From the NCBI GenBank assembly GCA_902651635.1, contig CACRSC010000007.1:284809-348808 (forward strand): a DNA stretch of 64,000 nt, in the 5' to 3' direction. Below, in pieces: positions 53,580 to 64,000 of this stretch (the stretch's first letter is position 1; each line of letters starts with the position of its first letter). The position numbers and the translations under genes are program-made. Origin of the DNA: Mastigamoeba balamuthi (Eukaryota > Evosea > Mastigamoebida > Mastigamoebidae). Below the pieces are notes generated by a model. That model worked only from the letters and a program-made list of their open reading frames with translations, made no database searches and was not told where the DNA came from.

Positions 53580-56500
53580 CTACGGAAATAGGAATGTTAT
53601 CGGGTGAGCAGTTCTCTCCACAAAATTGGACTTTGGTAGTAGGGGCTTAACCTCGGTAGTGAGCGACGACTCGCTGCTGCTGCCCTTGGCACTCTGCTTT
53701 CGCGAGATGCTGCGGTACAGGTTCGGGATCCAGTTCTGTATCGTCTGCAGAAGAGAAAAACGGAGGGAAACCGTCAGAGACCCGTCCCCCGCATCGGCTT
53801 CGGAGGACTCACAGCCTCGATCAGGAGGTTGACAACGAGGTTGGCTGCGACAAAAACGAGCATCATCCCGACAAAGTGCATCGGGAAGGCCGGGATAGCT
53901 GCGTCGTCCTCGCCCGTGGCCGAGGACTCGCTGCCGTCGTGGACCGCCGCCGAGCCGTAGGGCAGCTGCATCCACTTGGAGAAGGCGGTCCAGCGCTGGC
54001 AGAGCAGGAAAAGGTTGAGGCCCATGGCCCCTAGCCACGCGCCGACGACCCACACGTTCAGCAGCGCCGACCTGCGGAACGGCTTGCCGATCGAGTACGC
54101 GGCCATCGACGAAACGTACTGAAAATTGCTGTAAAGCGCAGAGGGGAAAGCGTCAGGAGTGGAAGGGCCCAAGTGGGCCAGCGGTCGGCGCACGTGAAGA
54201 GGAAGAGGACAGCGACGGGGTGCGTGATGATCCAGGCGCGGTCTCCTCGGTCGGGGTTGGGCTGTATGAACCACGACTGGCGCGAGGCAAACACGTAGAT
54301 GCCGATCTGGAACGCCAGCTGCACGGCCATCAGCAGCAGGATCGACGAGATGACCGGCCAGCTGACCAGGGCCGCCACCGGTCGTCGCTTCGAGAGCGTC
54401 TTGGCCGCGCGTCCCTTCCCCACTGACCCCCGCGTGTGAGTGCTGGCGACTGCGGGTTGGGCAGTGCTTGGGCGCACGGGCGTAGGAGAGGGGGATGATG
54501 AGCAGGAGGTCGATGTAGAAGTAGTGCCAGTCGCCCAGGTTGCAGAAGCTGCGGTAGAGAATGACGACAGAGGTGAACTGGATCATCGAGTAGAGCGCCA
54601 TGAACTTGAACACGCTGAACGACGTGCTCAGCGCGCACCTGCCCTCCTTCAGCAGGACGAGCATACCCGAGATGCTGGGCACCGTGCTGGTGAACGGCGC
54701 GGCGATCGAGGCCTCAGTCTCGGCCAGGCTGAGCCCGACGCGGGCCGCCTTGAGGGCGCCGCAGTCGTTTGCGCCGTCGCCGCACATACCCGTGAAGAAC
54801 CCGAGGTTCTCGTACTCCTCCACCAGCGTCTTCTTGTCGTCGGGCTTCATGCGAGCAAACACCTTGGCCGTGCGCATGACGCCCGCCAGGGCCTCCTTGT
54901 TGCCGCTCTGGTACAGCATGTTGAACGCGGGGCCGGTGACGGCCAGCTGGAACCCCGTGGGTCGGTCGTCGGCGAGCATGGGCATCGAGCTCAGCGGCGG
55001 CAGGCCAGTCTCGGACGGCGTCCAGACGAGGGCCCCGTCCTTGCGCTCACCAATGTAGTAAGGCCTGACCGAGTCCATCAGGCCGCACGACTTGGCAACG
55101 CTAACGGCGGTCAGGACGTTGTCTGCCAGGGAGCGGCCGTCAGAACGAAGCGAATCGAGAGAGGAGCGCGTACCGCCAGTGGCCATGGTGCAGAGAATGT
55201 CGGCCTTGAGGATCTCCTTGATGACGGCGGTGGTGTCGGACTTGAGGGGGTTGCTCAGGACGAGCAGGCCGAGGAACTTCATCTCGCGCTCGACGTCCTC
55301 GCGCGACGAGACCGCGAGGTCCTCCTCGCTGAGCTCCTTGGTCGCGCAGGCGATCACACGGTAGCCCTTGGCGGCGTAGCTCGACAGCGTCTCCTCGAAC
55401 GCGACGGGCACCGTCGAGAGGTCGCAGAGGTTCTTGATGACCTCGGGCGCCCCCTTGACAGCCGCAAAGTGCGTGCCCAGCGCGTTGTCGCGCGCGATGA
55501 CGAGCTGACGCTGCACGACCGACGTGAACTCGTACTGCCGCTCGATCGAGATGCCGGCGTCCTCGACCTCGAGCGGGTTCTTCATCGTCCGCACCATGGC
55601 GCCCTGCTCGTACTGCTCCTCCATCTGCCAGCCCGTGTACTCGAACGAGATCACGTCGAGCGGGTCGCCGATGGTCTTGTCGCCCAGCAGGCTCAGCGAG
55701 TGGCAGCACACGAGCACGCGCAGGCACTCGTCCGGCAGGTCGCGGGCGCTGCCGACGGGCTCCGTGAACCTCTCGGGCCGCCTGCGGTCGTTGCGCGAGC
55801 CGCGGCTGCCGGGCCCCGGAGACGGCGACGGCGACCTGCCGCCCTGCGGCTGCGTCTTGGGCAGGTGGTCCGCCAGCGGCGTGCACATGCCGACGACCTT
55901 GAGGCCGTCCTCGGTGAGCGTGCCCGTCTTGTCGAACACGATCAGGCCGACCTTGCCGGCCTCGTTGACGCGCTTGGGGCTCGTGCAGAAGATCTTGCGC
56001 TTGCGCATCGCGCTGACGGCGTTGAGCACGCCGATGGCCAGCGCGAGCGGCAGCGCGGGCGGGATGACGACGGTGATGAGGTCGAGGCCCTTGATGATGA
56101 TGTCGCTGACCTCGGAGCCGTGCGACGCGTAGAGGTAGAAGCTGTACGCGGCGCCGCCGATGGCGAGGATCAGCAGGACGCCGATGAACTTGAACGCGTC
56201 GCGGTGGAAAGTGAACTTGGTCGGCGGCGGGTACAGGATCGACCGCACGAGGGCGCCCTTGGTCGTGCTGAAGCCCGTCCGCGAAACCATGGCCCTGGCG
56301 CACCCGTTGGCCGACTTGATGCACAGCAGGTGCGTGCCCGAGAACAGGGTGCTCTTGCTGTGCTTCTCGGGGCTGTACTGCACGTTGCCATCCTGTTGGC
56401 GAAAAAAAGAGGCTCAGTCAAGGCACTGGGCAATGTCATGAGGAGGAGAGCAGAGGAAATCAGCGGGGGTGCAGAGCAGTGTGGCCAGAGGCGAGAGGCA

Positions 56501-57876
56501 AGAGAGAAGCGGGTGACGACAGAGAACATGCAAAGAAGACAGGAAAACTGTGTGATGGAAGAAAAAGAGAGGAAAGGGAAGAGAAAGCTGTGAACATAGT
56601 GAAAAACCGGCGAGGCGGGGGAACGAACGTCTTCGATGGACACGGGGGACTTGAGGACGGGGGCCGATTCGCCCGTGAGGGCGCCCTCGTCGACGACAGC
56701 GAAGCCGTCGAGCATGACGAGGTCGCAGGGCAGGTGCAGGGGCTCGTGCAGCTCGACAATGTCGCCGGGCAGCAGGTCCTTGCTGTCGACCGCCAGCACC
56801 TCGGGCTCCTGCACAGAGCCCGACCTGCGCAGCCTGCGCACCGTGCAGACGCACTGGGCCATCTTCCTGAGCGCCGCCTCGTTGCGCCGCAGCGCGACGA
56901 CGTTGGCGACGGCGCCGACGACCGACGTGACCGCGATGAAGCAGGCAAAGTAGAAGTAGTTCTCGCAGCACCAGAGGATGACGCTGCAGATCTGGAAGAC
57001 GAAGAAGGGGTGCAGGACCTCGCCAAAGGCCAGCTCGAGCGGGCCCTTGCAGGGCACGTCGACAGAGTTCTCGCCGTAGAGAGCGAACGAGCGCGCGCGG
57101 CCGTCCTCAGTCTCCTCGCAGCCCCGCGATCGCTCTCGGATGCCCGCGACGTCGCCCAGGTCGTACTGGACTCGCTCGTACTGGTCCTTCTGCTCCGGCT
57201 CGGGGTCAGTCCGGGGGATTGCGTGCGTGGGACAAAGAGCGTCTCCGTGTACGGAGAAGAAAGTGCACAGAGCACAGTGCAAATCACGGAAAGTGCACGT
57301 TCAAGTCCCCACGCCCACGCCCACACCCCCGGGAGGGCCTGGGAGCGCACCCCGTGGCCCAGGACGTAGCGCAGGCAGCGGTAGACCGCCAGGCGCTCGG
57401 CCCCGGGGAAGTCCGAGAGCTGCCGGACGCGGACAACGTCGGGCAGGCGCTGGCCGGGCGTGGCGCGCGCCAGCAGCCACCGCGCGCTGCCCACGGGCGC
57501 CCTGCGGCACGTCAGCCACACCAGCACGCACGGGAACCACCAGCAGACCAGCGGCAGCGCCCCGCAGGAGGCAAACGACATCTGACGTCATCGCAGGGGT
57601 TTCGCAGGAGGGGCGGAAAATATGCTTGTCAGGAACGGGAGGAGGCCCTTCCGGCAGCTATCGCGGGGCGGCCTTTGCGCGGTCTCGGCGCGGGAGCGAG
57701 TGAGCGGGCAGGAAGGAGGGGCAGGCGCGGGTTGGGGGCGAGGGTGGCGGGGGGGCTGGGCGACGGGAGATGCGCACCACGACGAAGAGAGCGGTGCGCA
57801 GGGGGCTCCTCGAGTAGCCCTCGCACTGGGCGAGCTCGTTGTCGCTTTCGGGTGCCTTGTCTTTGCCGGAAGCCAT
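53580..57876 (-). CDS. P5B-type transport ATPase (ATP13A2/3-like)
   Basis: P5B ATPases are endolysosomal polyamine exporters. ATG 57876 starts a cytosolic leader with the family's GYSRSPLRTALF motif, then a membrane hairpin. The actuator domain has DEGALTGES; the fourth membrane helix has PPALPLAL, the P5B signature. Phosphorylation site DKTGTLTE (about 55930) lies in the P domain, N-domain sequence includes AAVKGAPEVI, and the hinge is TGMCGDGANDCGALKAARVG. Six C-terminal membrane helices follow, and a basic/Ser-rich tail ends at 53580. All catalytic motifs are intact. At least seven introns are present, including one of about 230 bases in the actuator region (about 56400-56630). Confidence 0.92.
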
Positions 57877-58867
57877 TCTTGCACCTCAAAAGACGCGAGA
57901 GCCGAGCCCCTGAAGCAGAGCCTGCACTTTAAAAAAGTGCACGACGATTCGGGCACCACCAAATTTGCTTTTTTGCGTCGCGTGGCTTCTTGCGTGTGCG
58001 TCTGCGCCGCGGGTTCCACACGCAAGAGAAATGTTCAGGAATGAATTAGGTGTCTTGCCTGCATCTTCAGTTAGCAGAATTTTCGCAGTCCTGTCGGCCG
58101 TTGTGCACGGCCTGCCAGTGATGCCGGTGTGGCCCCGCGTGCCATCCGCGAATCCGCGAGGGAGGCCACCCTGGCGCCGTTGGTGTGACGTTGATCCACG
58201 TGGCGCACAGAGCGTCTCACTCCCTTCTGATGCCCCGGGCTGGTCCGTGAGGCGTGTCCCGGACAGCCGAAATCGATAATGTATGGGCCCAACAACGAAC
58301 GGCTGTTCTCGCAGCTGATGGGTTGGCTTGCTGGTCTTCTGTCCGCGGTGTGCACGAGCACACCGTGCTGTATGCCCGAATTGGCCACAATGGCCAAACG
58401 CTCGCTCACTCACACCCACTCGCCCACTCTCACGCAGTCCCTCACTCTGCCCGGGCGCGATATGTCTGCGGTCGCGTGGGGGGCTCCTCGTGCAGGTCAA
58501 GCCCCGGCGACCGCGCAGAGTGCATCGGCCAAAGATAGACATTGCGGAGAACCGACTTACCGTACCGATTGATGGATTTCAGGCATAGCGGAACTGGAGT
58601 TCCGGGTCGGCAATTCATTTTGCAAGTGTTCGGGGGGCGCGCACGATGAGACGGAACCGAGCCGAAAGAAGAGTTGTTTGCTGAACCTTGTTCAACAGCA
58701 AAGATTCTTCCGTCCAAGGTGTATCTCTGCGTGTGATAGAAGAATCGCGGCAACAGCTCGGAGCGACACCAAAAGGGGGGCGTTTGGCAATAAGTGCGAA
58801 GCTTCCCTCCCCCTCCCGCCGCTAGCCGCCCAGCGCCCGCGCGTCTCGCCCCGCGCTCTCGCCTCCG
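57877..58867. other. Divergent intergenic region between the P5B ATPase and RasGEF genes
   Basis: 991 bases between two divergent starts, the longest gene-free stretch in the window. A 218-codon minus-strand open frame crosses it but has no motif and mixed composition. No tRNA or other RNA fold was recognised. Confidence 0.5.
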
Positions 58868-61828
58868 ATGTCAGACGCACCAGGTTCGCTCTTCCCCCCT
58901 GCCCGTGCCCCTGCGGCCCTCCCCGCACCCCGCGAAATCGCCCGCCCCCGTCTTTGCTCCCCTTTGATCCTTGCCAATTTGTAATTAAAATTCACCCCAC
59001 ACGCGTGTGCGAAAAAAATAATGATATCTCGCGCCCGCCCCCGCGCGCCACCGCAGCGGCACCAGCGGGCGCCCGCGAGCGCGCCGTGGCGCTGTACGAC
59101 TACAAGGCCCAGCGCACCGTCGAGCTCTCGTTCTCCAAGGGCGACGTCATCGACGTGATATCCAAGGTGCGGGCAGCCACACACACACACACACCCAGCG
59201 TCCCAGCACCCCCGTCGCGCACCGATCCCGCTGCCAGGACGGGCCGTGGTGGGTCGGCGAGCTGCGGGGCGTCAAGGGCAAGCTCCCCTCGAACTACATC
59301 GCGCCGGAGAAACCGCTGGCCTCGTGTAAGACCCGACGAAAACGCGAACTGATACGCGGCTGACTCTGCGTGGCGCTCTGCCCCACCTCCTCCTTGCGGG
59401 GCTCTCTCCCGCTCCCCCCCGCCCCACGCCGGCAGCGGTCGTCGTCGGGTCGCCGGACGTGCCGCGCGAGCCGTCGGTACCGACGTGGTGCGTGGCGCTG
59501 TACCCCTACGCCGCCCAGCGCGACATCGAGCTCTCGTTCGAGGCCAACGACATCATCCAGATCGTCAGCAACGTGCGGACAACCACCTCCCCACCGCCTC
59601 TTGCAGCGGATCCCGACGGGTTCCGGCGGTTCCGCCGCCTCTCCCCCGCGCCCGCAGAAAGGCAAGTGGTGGGACGGAGAGCTCAAGGGGCGCCGCGGGA
59701 AGTTCCCGAGCAACTACGTGAGCGTCCGGGACTCTGTGTCGCCCGTGCCCGACATACCGCCGCCGCCGGGGCCGCCGCCGCCGGTGCCGGGGCACAGCTC
59801 GCTGCCGCAGGCCTGCGGGTACGACCTGTCGACGCGCAGGGGGTCCAACGCGCCGCCGGTGGTGCGGACGGGGTCGTCAGGGCTGAGCAGCTCGAACGAC
59901 GGCGGCTGCAGGCGCGAGGGGCTGACGGTGGCGATACCGCAGACGTCGCTGGCGGCGTCGACGACGATGCGGTCGCCGCACAGGGGCCCCGTCGGCGGCG
60001 ACTTCATCCCGCCGCCGTCGCACCTCAAGTCGACGGTGCTGGCGACGTCGGACCTGGGCGAGGAGCGGCTCGCGAGGCTGCCGGGCAGGGAGCGCGGCGT
60101 CACAGTGGGCTGCGCAGAGGACCTCAACCCCATCATACAGCGCTCCGAGTCCACCGTCATGCGCGAGGAGGCCCTCGACGGCTGTGCGCCGCCTCCCCAC
60201 CCTCCCTGGGCGGGCGTGGGCGTGGGCGTGGGCGTGGCTCACCGCGGGCTGCAGACATGCGGATGATGAAGTTCGCGTCGGGGTTCATCCCCGAGCTCAA
60301 CATGTCGACGCTGCTCGGCACCGGCACCGTGCGCGCCACGGACATGGACAGCATCAAGGGCGGCCGTACGTCTCTGCCGGGGGCGCCAGGGCGGCCGGGT
60401 CGCGACTCAACGCGCGCCTGCAGGAGAGTACCCGTTCCTCGAGCCCGACGGGCCGAACAACCTGAGGGCCGACGACAACAACGAGATCGTGGCAGCGACG
60501 CTGCCCAAGATCATCGAGAAGCTCACGGACAGGATCCTGCCAGGCGCGGCGTTTGTGCAGGCGTTCCTGCTGACGTACCGCGCCTTCACCGACGCCCGCA
60601 CGGTGCTCGAGCTGCTGGTGCTGCGCTACACGACGCCCCCGACGCTGCCCGACGACCTGCAGGAGACGATACAGATCCGCGTGTGGTACTTCCTGCGAGA
60701 GTGGATCACGGGGCACTTCTACGACTGGTCCGACGAGCCCGAGCTCTTCGCTCAGCTCGAGCAGTTCATCGACCTCATGTGCCAGTCCACGCGCCCTGGC
60801 GTGGCCTCTGCGGCCCAGCAGCTCAAGAAGCTCGTGCTACAGAAGGGCCAGTCGGGTACTTTGCAGTTCCCCGAAGCGAGCTGCTGGACTGACACCTGCA
60901 CGCAGGGCACCACACGCGCGTCATGAGCCTGCCGACACCCAAGGCGATATCGCCGAGCGGAGACGTGAAGACCGTGCTGGACATCAACCCGATCGAGGCC
61001 GCCAGGCAGCTGTCGCTGATGGAGTTTGAAGGGTTCTCGAAGATCAAGCCCAAGGAGTGCTTCAACCTCGCGTGGACCAAGAGGGACTCCATGATCCGGT
61101 CCCCCAACGTCGTTGCCTTCATCAGAAACTTCAACAAGGTGCCCTGTCCCCCTCCCTACGCCCGTTGCAGGCTGCGGGCCCTCTGACACTGTGCCCCGCC
61201 GTCCGCACGCAGGTCAACGGGTGGGTGATGGGGCTGATTCTGCTGCAGAAGACCCCGCAGAGCAGAGAGAAGGTCATGAAGCACTTCCTGAAGATCGCCG
61301 ACGCCTGCAAGGACATACAGAACTACAACAGCATGATGGAGATCGTGGCCGCCCTCGCCAACTCTGCTATCGCGTGCGCAGCCTGCGCACACTCTGCCCG
61401 GTCCGACGCGCTGACGCCCCCGTGCTCTTCGCAGGCGGCTGAAGAAGTCGTGGACTGCCAAGGTCACAGAACGGTACCAGGTGCTCGAGAGCTTCATGGA
61501 GAAGAACTTCAAGGCTCTCCGCGAGCTGCTGGCCGGGGCCTCGCCTCCCTGCGTGCCGTACATCGGCCTGTACTTCACGGACCTTGTCTTCATCGAGGAG
61601 GGCAACCCCAACTTCCTCAAGGACGCGCCGAACCTGGTCAACTGGACCAAGGTACACATGACCGCGGGCATCATTCAGAGCATACAGAGGTTCCAGGCCA
61701 AGGGCTACCAGTTCCAGTACTGCCAGCCTGTGCACCAGTTCATCGTGCAGGGAATCGAGCGGTACAGCATCACAGAGAGGCAGGCGTACGACCAGTCACT
61801 GATATTGGAACCTCGGGAGAAGCACTGA
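58868..61828 (+). CDS. SH3-SH3-RasGEF protein
   Basis: ATG 58868 opens a short exon (MSDAPA) that splices in frame over a roughly 180-base intron to the first SH3 domain (AVALYDYKAQ, WWVGELRGVKGKLPSNYIAP). The second SH3 (CVALYPYAAQRDIELSFEAN, WWDGELKGRRGKFPSNYV) is interrupted by an intron at the same place, so the two arose by duplication. A Pro-rich linker (59750-59790), a Ser-rich region, a RasGEF N-terminal (REM) domain (ATLPKIIEKLTDRILPG, FLLTYRAFTDARTVLELL, YFLREWI) and a CDC25 catalytic domain follow. The CDC25 domain shows IEAARQLSLMEFEGFSKI, KRDSMIRSPNVVAFIRNFN, YNSMMEIVAALANSAI and PCVPYIGLYFTDLVFIEEGN. It ends at 61828. It should activate a Ras GTPase, with the SH3 domains giving recruitment. 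Confidence 0.9.
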
Positions 61829-62268
61829 GGCGGCTCTAGAAGCAAATAAGAAACCCTCGTCAATTCGTAATAGTCGGACCGTCAGCACTTCGGTCTTGCA
61901 GCTGCTCTCAGGGCCTCTAAATTGTGTTGGCCTCAGGAAGGGTGCCTGCTGCCCTAAGTGGGCAGTAACCCAGTAACGTGGATACTTTCCCCTTTGTCAA
62001 TGCAGCTGCCCTCGGATTGATGGGGAAGCATGCTGAGCCTCAATGTCTCCTGGGTGTTCTGAGCCCCCCAGCTTATGGACTCGGGAATTGTGGTATGCGG
62101 AGATTGTCTCCTCGGGGGCCTACCAATTGTCCACTGGGTGTGGACAATCAACATTCTGTCACCGATTCTGCCGTTGGGCAAACGTGACGTGACGATCCAC
62201 ACATCGCATGACATCACGCACCATACTTTTCATAGTTCTCACAACAAGAGCACTGTCAAAGGCTTGTT
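61829..62268. other. Intergenic stretch before the secreted repeat protein
   Basis: No supported gene. AT content is higher than in the flanking genes. It likely contains the promoter of the gene starting at 62269. Confidence 0.5.
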
Positions 62269-64000
62269 ATGGACACCCTCCTTCTCATTGCCGGAACCCT
62301 CTGGGCCATCGTGCCCGCTGTTCTCGCCCTGGGCCCACCTCCATTCACTTCGCCTCTGCACGCACGCATCTCTGTGGTTATGCAGCAGGAGTCACGCGAC
62401 TGGGAGCTGTGGCTCGTGCCGGGCCTCGGTTCACGTCTCGATACGCGCATCTCGCAAGAGGACGGAGAGCGCCACTGGGAGGTGAACACGTCGCGCATTG
62501 CTTATCTCACCAACGAGTTCGACCACGCGGTGTACGACATCATGCGGGCGCCCACTGCGTCGCAGTGCCGCAGAGACCCTCTCGCGAGGGCCGAGTCCGA
62601 GTACAACAGGCAGGTCTCGGGCAACAGCACCGTGTTGTCTGAGGCCTGCTCTCAGCAGTGCTCAGAGTGGGCCAAGACAATCAACACAGAGGTCTACGGC
62701 AGGCCTGTGGCCCAGTATACCACCACCTGCGACCTTAACAACCCCTTCAATCTCACGGTACGCCTGCACCTGAAGGATAGTCCTCAGAACTGAAGTGTTA
62801 AAAATTGTCAGTTGTTCTACGAGCTGGCGCTGGTGAACGGAGGGGGAGTGCTGCTGGGTGGCTTTACCGAAAGTGACATCCTCAGCGAGGTTCAGCGGTT
62901 TCTCGTCGTCCAATTCGACGTCGTAGAGGTCCCCAGTGCACTCGCCCTCAATTCTCTATGCCCACACCCCATGTCTCCGCCTCCTCTCCTGCACACTGTC
63001 CATTCACGAATCATCGTTCCGTACGACGACGAGATCATGGGGCCCACGGACGCCTCGATCGAACTGTGGTCGCTGCGGAACACAGCAGGTCGCAAGGTCA
63101 CCACTGTGACATCAGGGAGCCACCAGTCATTCTCGTCCGTGTCAGCGTTTCTTCAAGGAAGGTTCCACGGTGTCACAGAGGTTGTCTCGGATGGTTCGTG
63201 CTGCGAGAAGGCAGACCTTAGTGGAACGCTGCTACAGGCACAGCAGCCAGATCTGTTCTTTGGTGCGAGCGAGAGCTGTGTGTGGTCCAAGGCTGTGCTC
63301 GGCCGCTCTGTGGACGCCTACTTCCTCCCTCAGTGCTCCCGCATCAAGTCCAACATCACTGTACGGACCCCCAATGTCTAAGGCGCTCTCACGCTCCATT
63401 ATCAGCTGTACTATGCCCGGGACTCGCCGATTCATCCACGTCTGCTGGGTGGCCTCATTGTAAGCGGAACCGGGAAGGCCAGTACAATTGTTGTCGATCA
63501 GTGGGAGAGTGTGTTTTCTACGGAGTTAATCACTCCGGACCCCGAGTGCGGAGATCGCATGCTTCCCCCACCGCTTCCACAGCCGCTTTTCGCGAGATTC
63601 CAGGAGGTTGAGACACTGAGCAACTCCAACTCGCACAGCGAGATCATACGGGAGATGGTTCTTCTCCCTGGATTCGGCTTCAGCACGCACACGACCGAGT
63701 ACTCGTCTGACAAAGCCACAAAGTGGCTCTCCTTCACCTACGGCTTCCTCCAGGGGGCTTTCGCCAATCTCGTGTTCGAGGGTTCGGGCTCTGATTGCTC
63801 CGTCGACAGGGGCGATGCCTCAGCACTGTACTACCTGCAGGCGAACTGGCTGTATGGTGAGCGGTCTGGAGCCGTGTGGAACAGGACAACAGAGACGAGT
63901 CCCAGCGGCATCTCGATCGATGTGTGGTCTCTGGAGACCGCCCATCCCAGAAGCGATGAGCTCATCAGCGCGAAGCTGTACTACAGCGGAAATGAGCTGC
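62269..64000 (+). CDS. Secreted repeat protein of unknown family (3' end outside window)
   Basis: ATG 62269 begins a clear signal peptide (MDTLLLIAGTLWAIVPAVLA). The ectodomain is built of modules of about 230 residues containing many Asn-glycosylation sites and paired cysteines. Each module ends with a similar unit: NPFNLT/LFYELALVNGGGVLLGG in module 1 and SNIT/LYYARDSPIHPRLLGG in module 2. The T/LFYE and T/LYYA junctions are both interrupted by an intron of 45-55 bases at the same place. A third module starts near 63510 and runs off the window. I do not recognise the family. The conserved intron position shows the modules arose by duplication. Confidence 0.6.

Noticed and set aside
54440-56593. 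717-codon plus-strand open frame
   Set aside because: Antisense to the P5B ATPase, whose catalytic motifs fix the coding strand.
57886-58542. 218-codon minus-strand open frame upstream of the P5B ATPase
   Set aside because: No domain, no hydrophobic or heptad pattern; it overlaps the likely divergent promoter region.
1-64000. CRISPR array, bacterial operons or phage-like elements
   Set aside because: No regularly spaced identical repeats were seen, and introns, signal peptides and gene content are eukaryotic throughout.

Overview
The window looks like nuclear DNA of a GC-rich, single-celled, flagellate eukaryote. The genes are tightly packed, often with less than 250 bases between them, and are broken by very short GT-AG introns, several of only 36 to 50 bases, with a few probable GC-AG ones. 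It carries an intraflagellar-transport gene (IFT22), Rab-GAP and Ras-GEF genes, a PI4-kinase, a P5B ATPase and an actin fused to filamin repeats. That last architecture is known to me as Dictyostelium filactin. Together these point to a flagellate amoebozoan, for example an archamoeba such as Mastigamoeba. This assignment is inference.

Left part (1-23.7 kb). Three copies (A, B and C) of one very large receptor gene lie here. The spliced models keep frame across every intron and give about 1,719 residues for B and 1,686 for C; A is cut by the window edge. B and C have a signal peptide, seven FG-GAP repeats as in an integrin-alpha beta-propeller, Ig/cadherin-like and CSPG-like modules and a PSI-like cysteine module. 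All three copies then show leucine-rich repeats on 69-72 base exons, acidic cysteine-rich repeats, hydrophobic segment(s) and an arginine-type mono-ADP-ribosyltransferase domain with R, S-T-S and E-x-E signatures. Two receptor-type adenylate cyclases sit between copies A and B. A coiled-coil gene and a TBC1D5-type Rab GAP sit between B and C.

Middle part (23.9-43.6 kb). In order: IFT22, a TBC/EF-hand Rab GAP, PI4-kinase III-alpha, a small zinc-finger protein, a selenoprotein W gene with an in-frame TGA and a matching SECIS hairpin, casein kinase 2 beta, an IST1-filamin-actin fusion, a tRNA-Asp gene, and a polytopic membrane protein with an EF-hand loop.

Right part (43.8-64 kb). A ferritin-like gene is followed by a rearranged zone (44.7-46.7 kb) with broken copies of the ferritin-like and coiled-coil genes around a 362-base inverted repeat. 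Then come the intact coiled-coil gene, a WDSUB1-type WD40-SAM-U-box protein, a NAPE-PLD-like hydrolase, a P5B ATPase, an SH3-SH3-RasGEF protein and the first part of a secreted repeat protein.

The main candidates for a new system are the integrin-like receptors carrying an ADP-ribosyltransferase, and the selenoprotein W gene, which a standard gene caller would truncate at the TGA.
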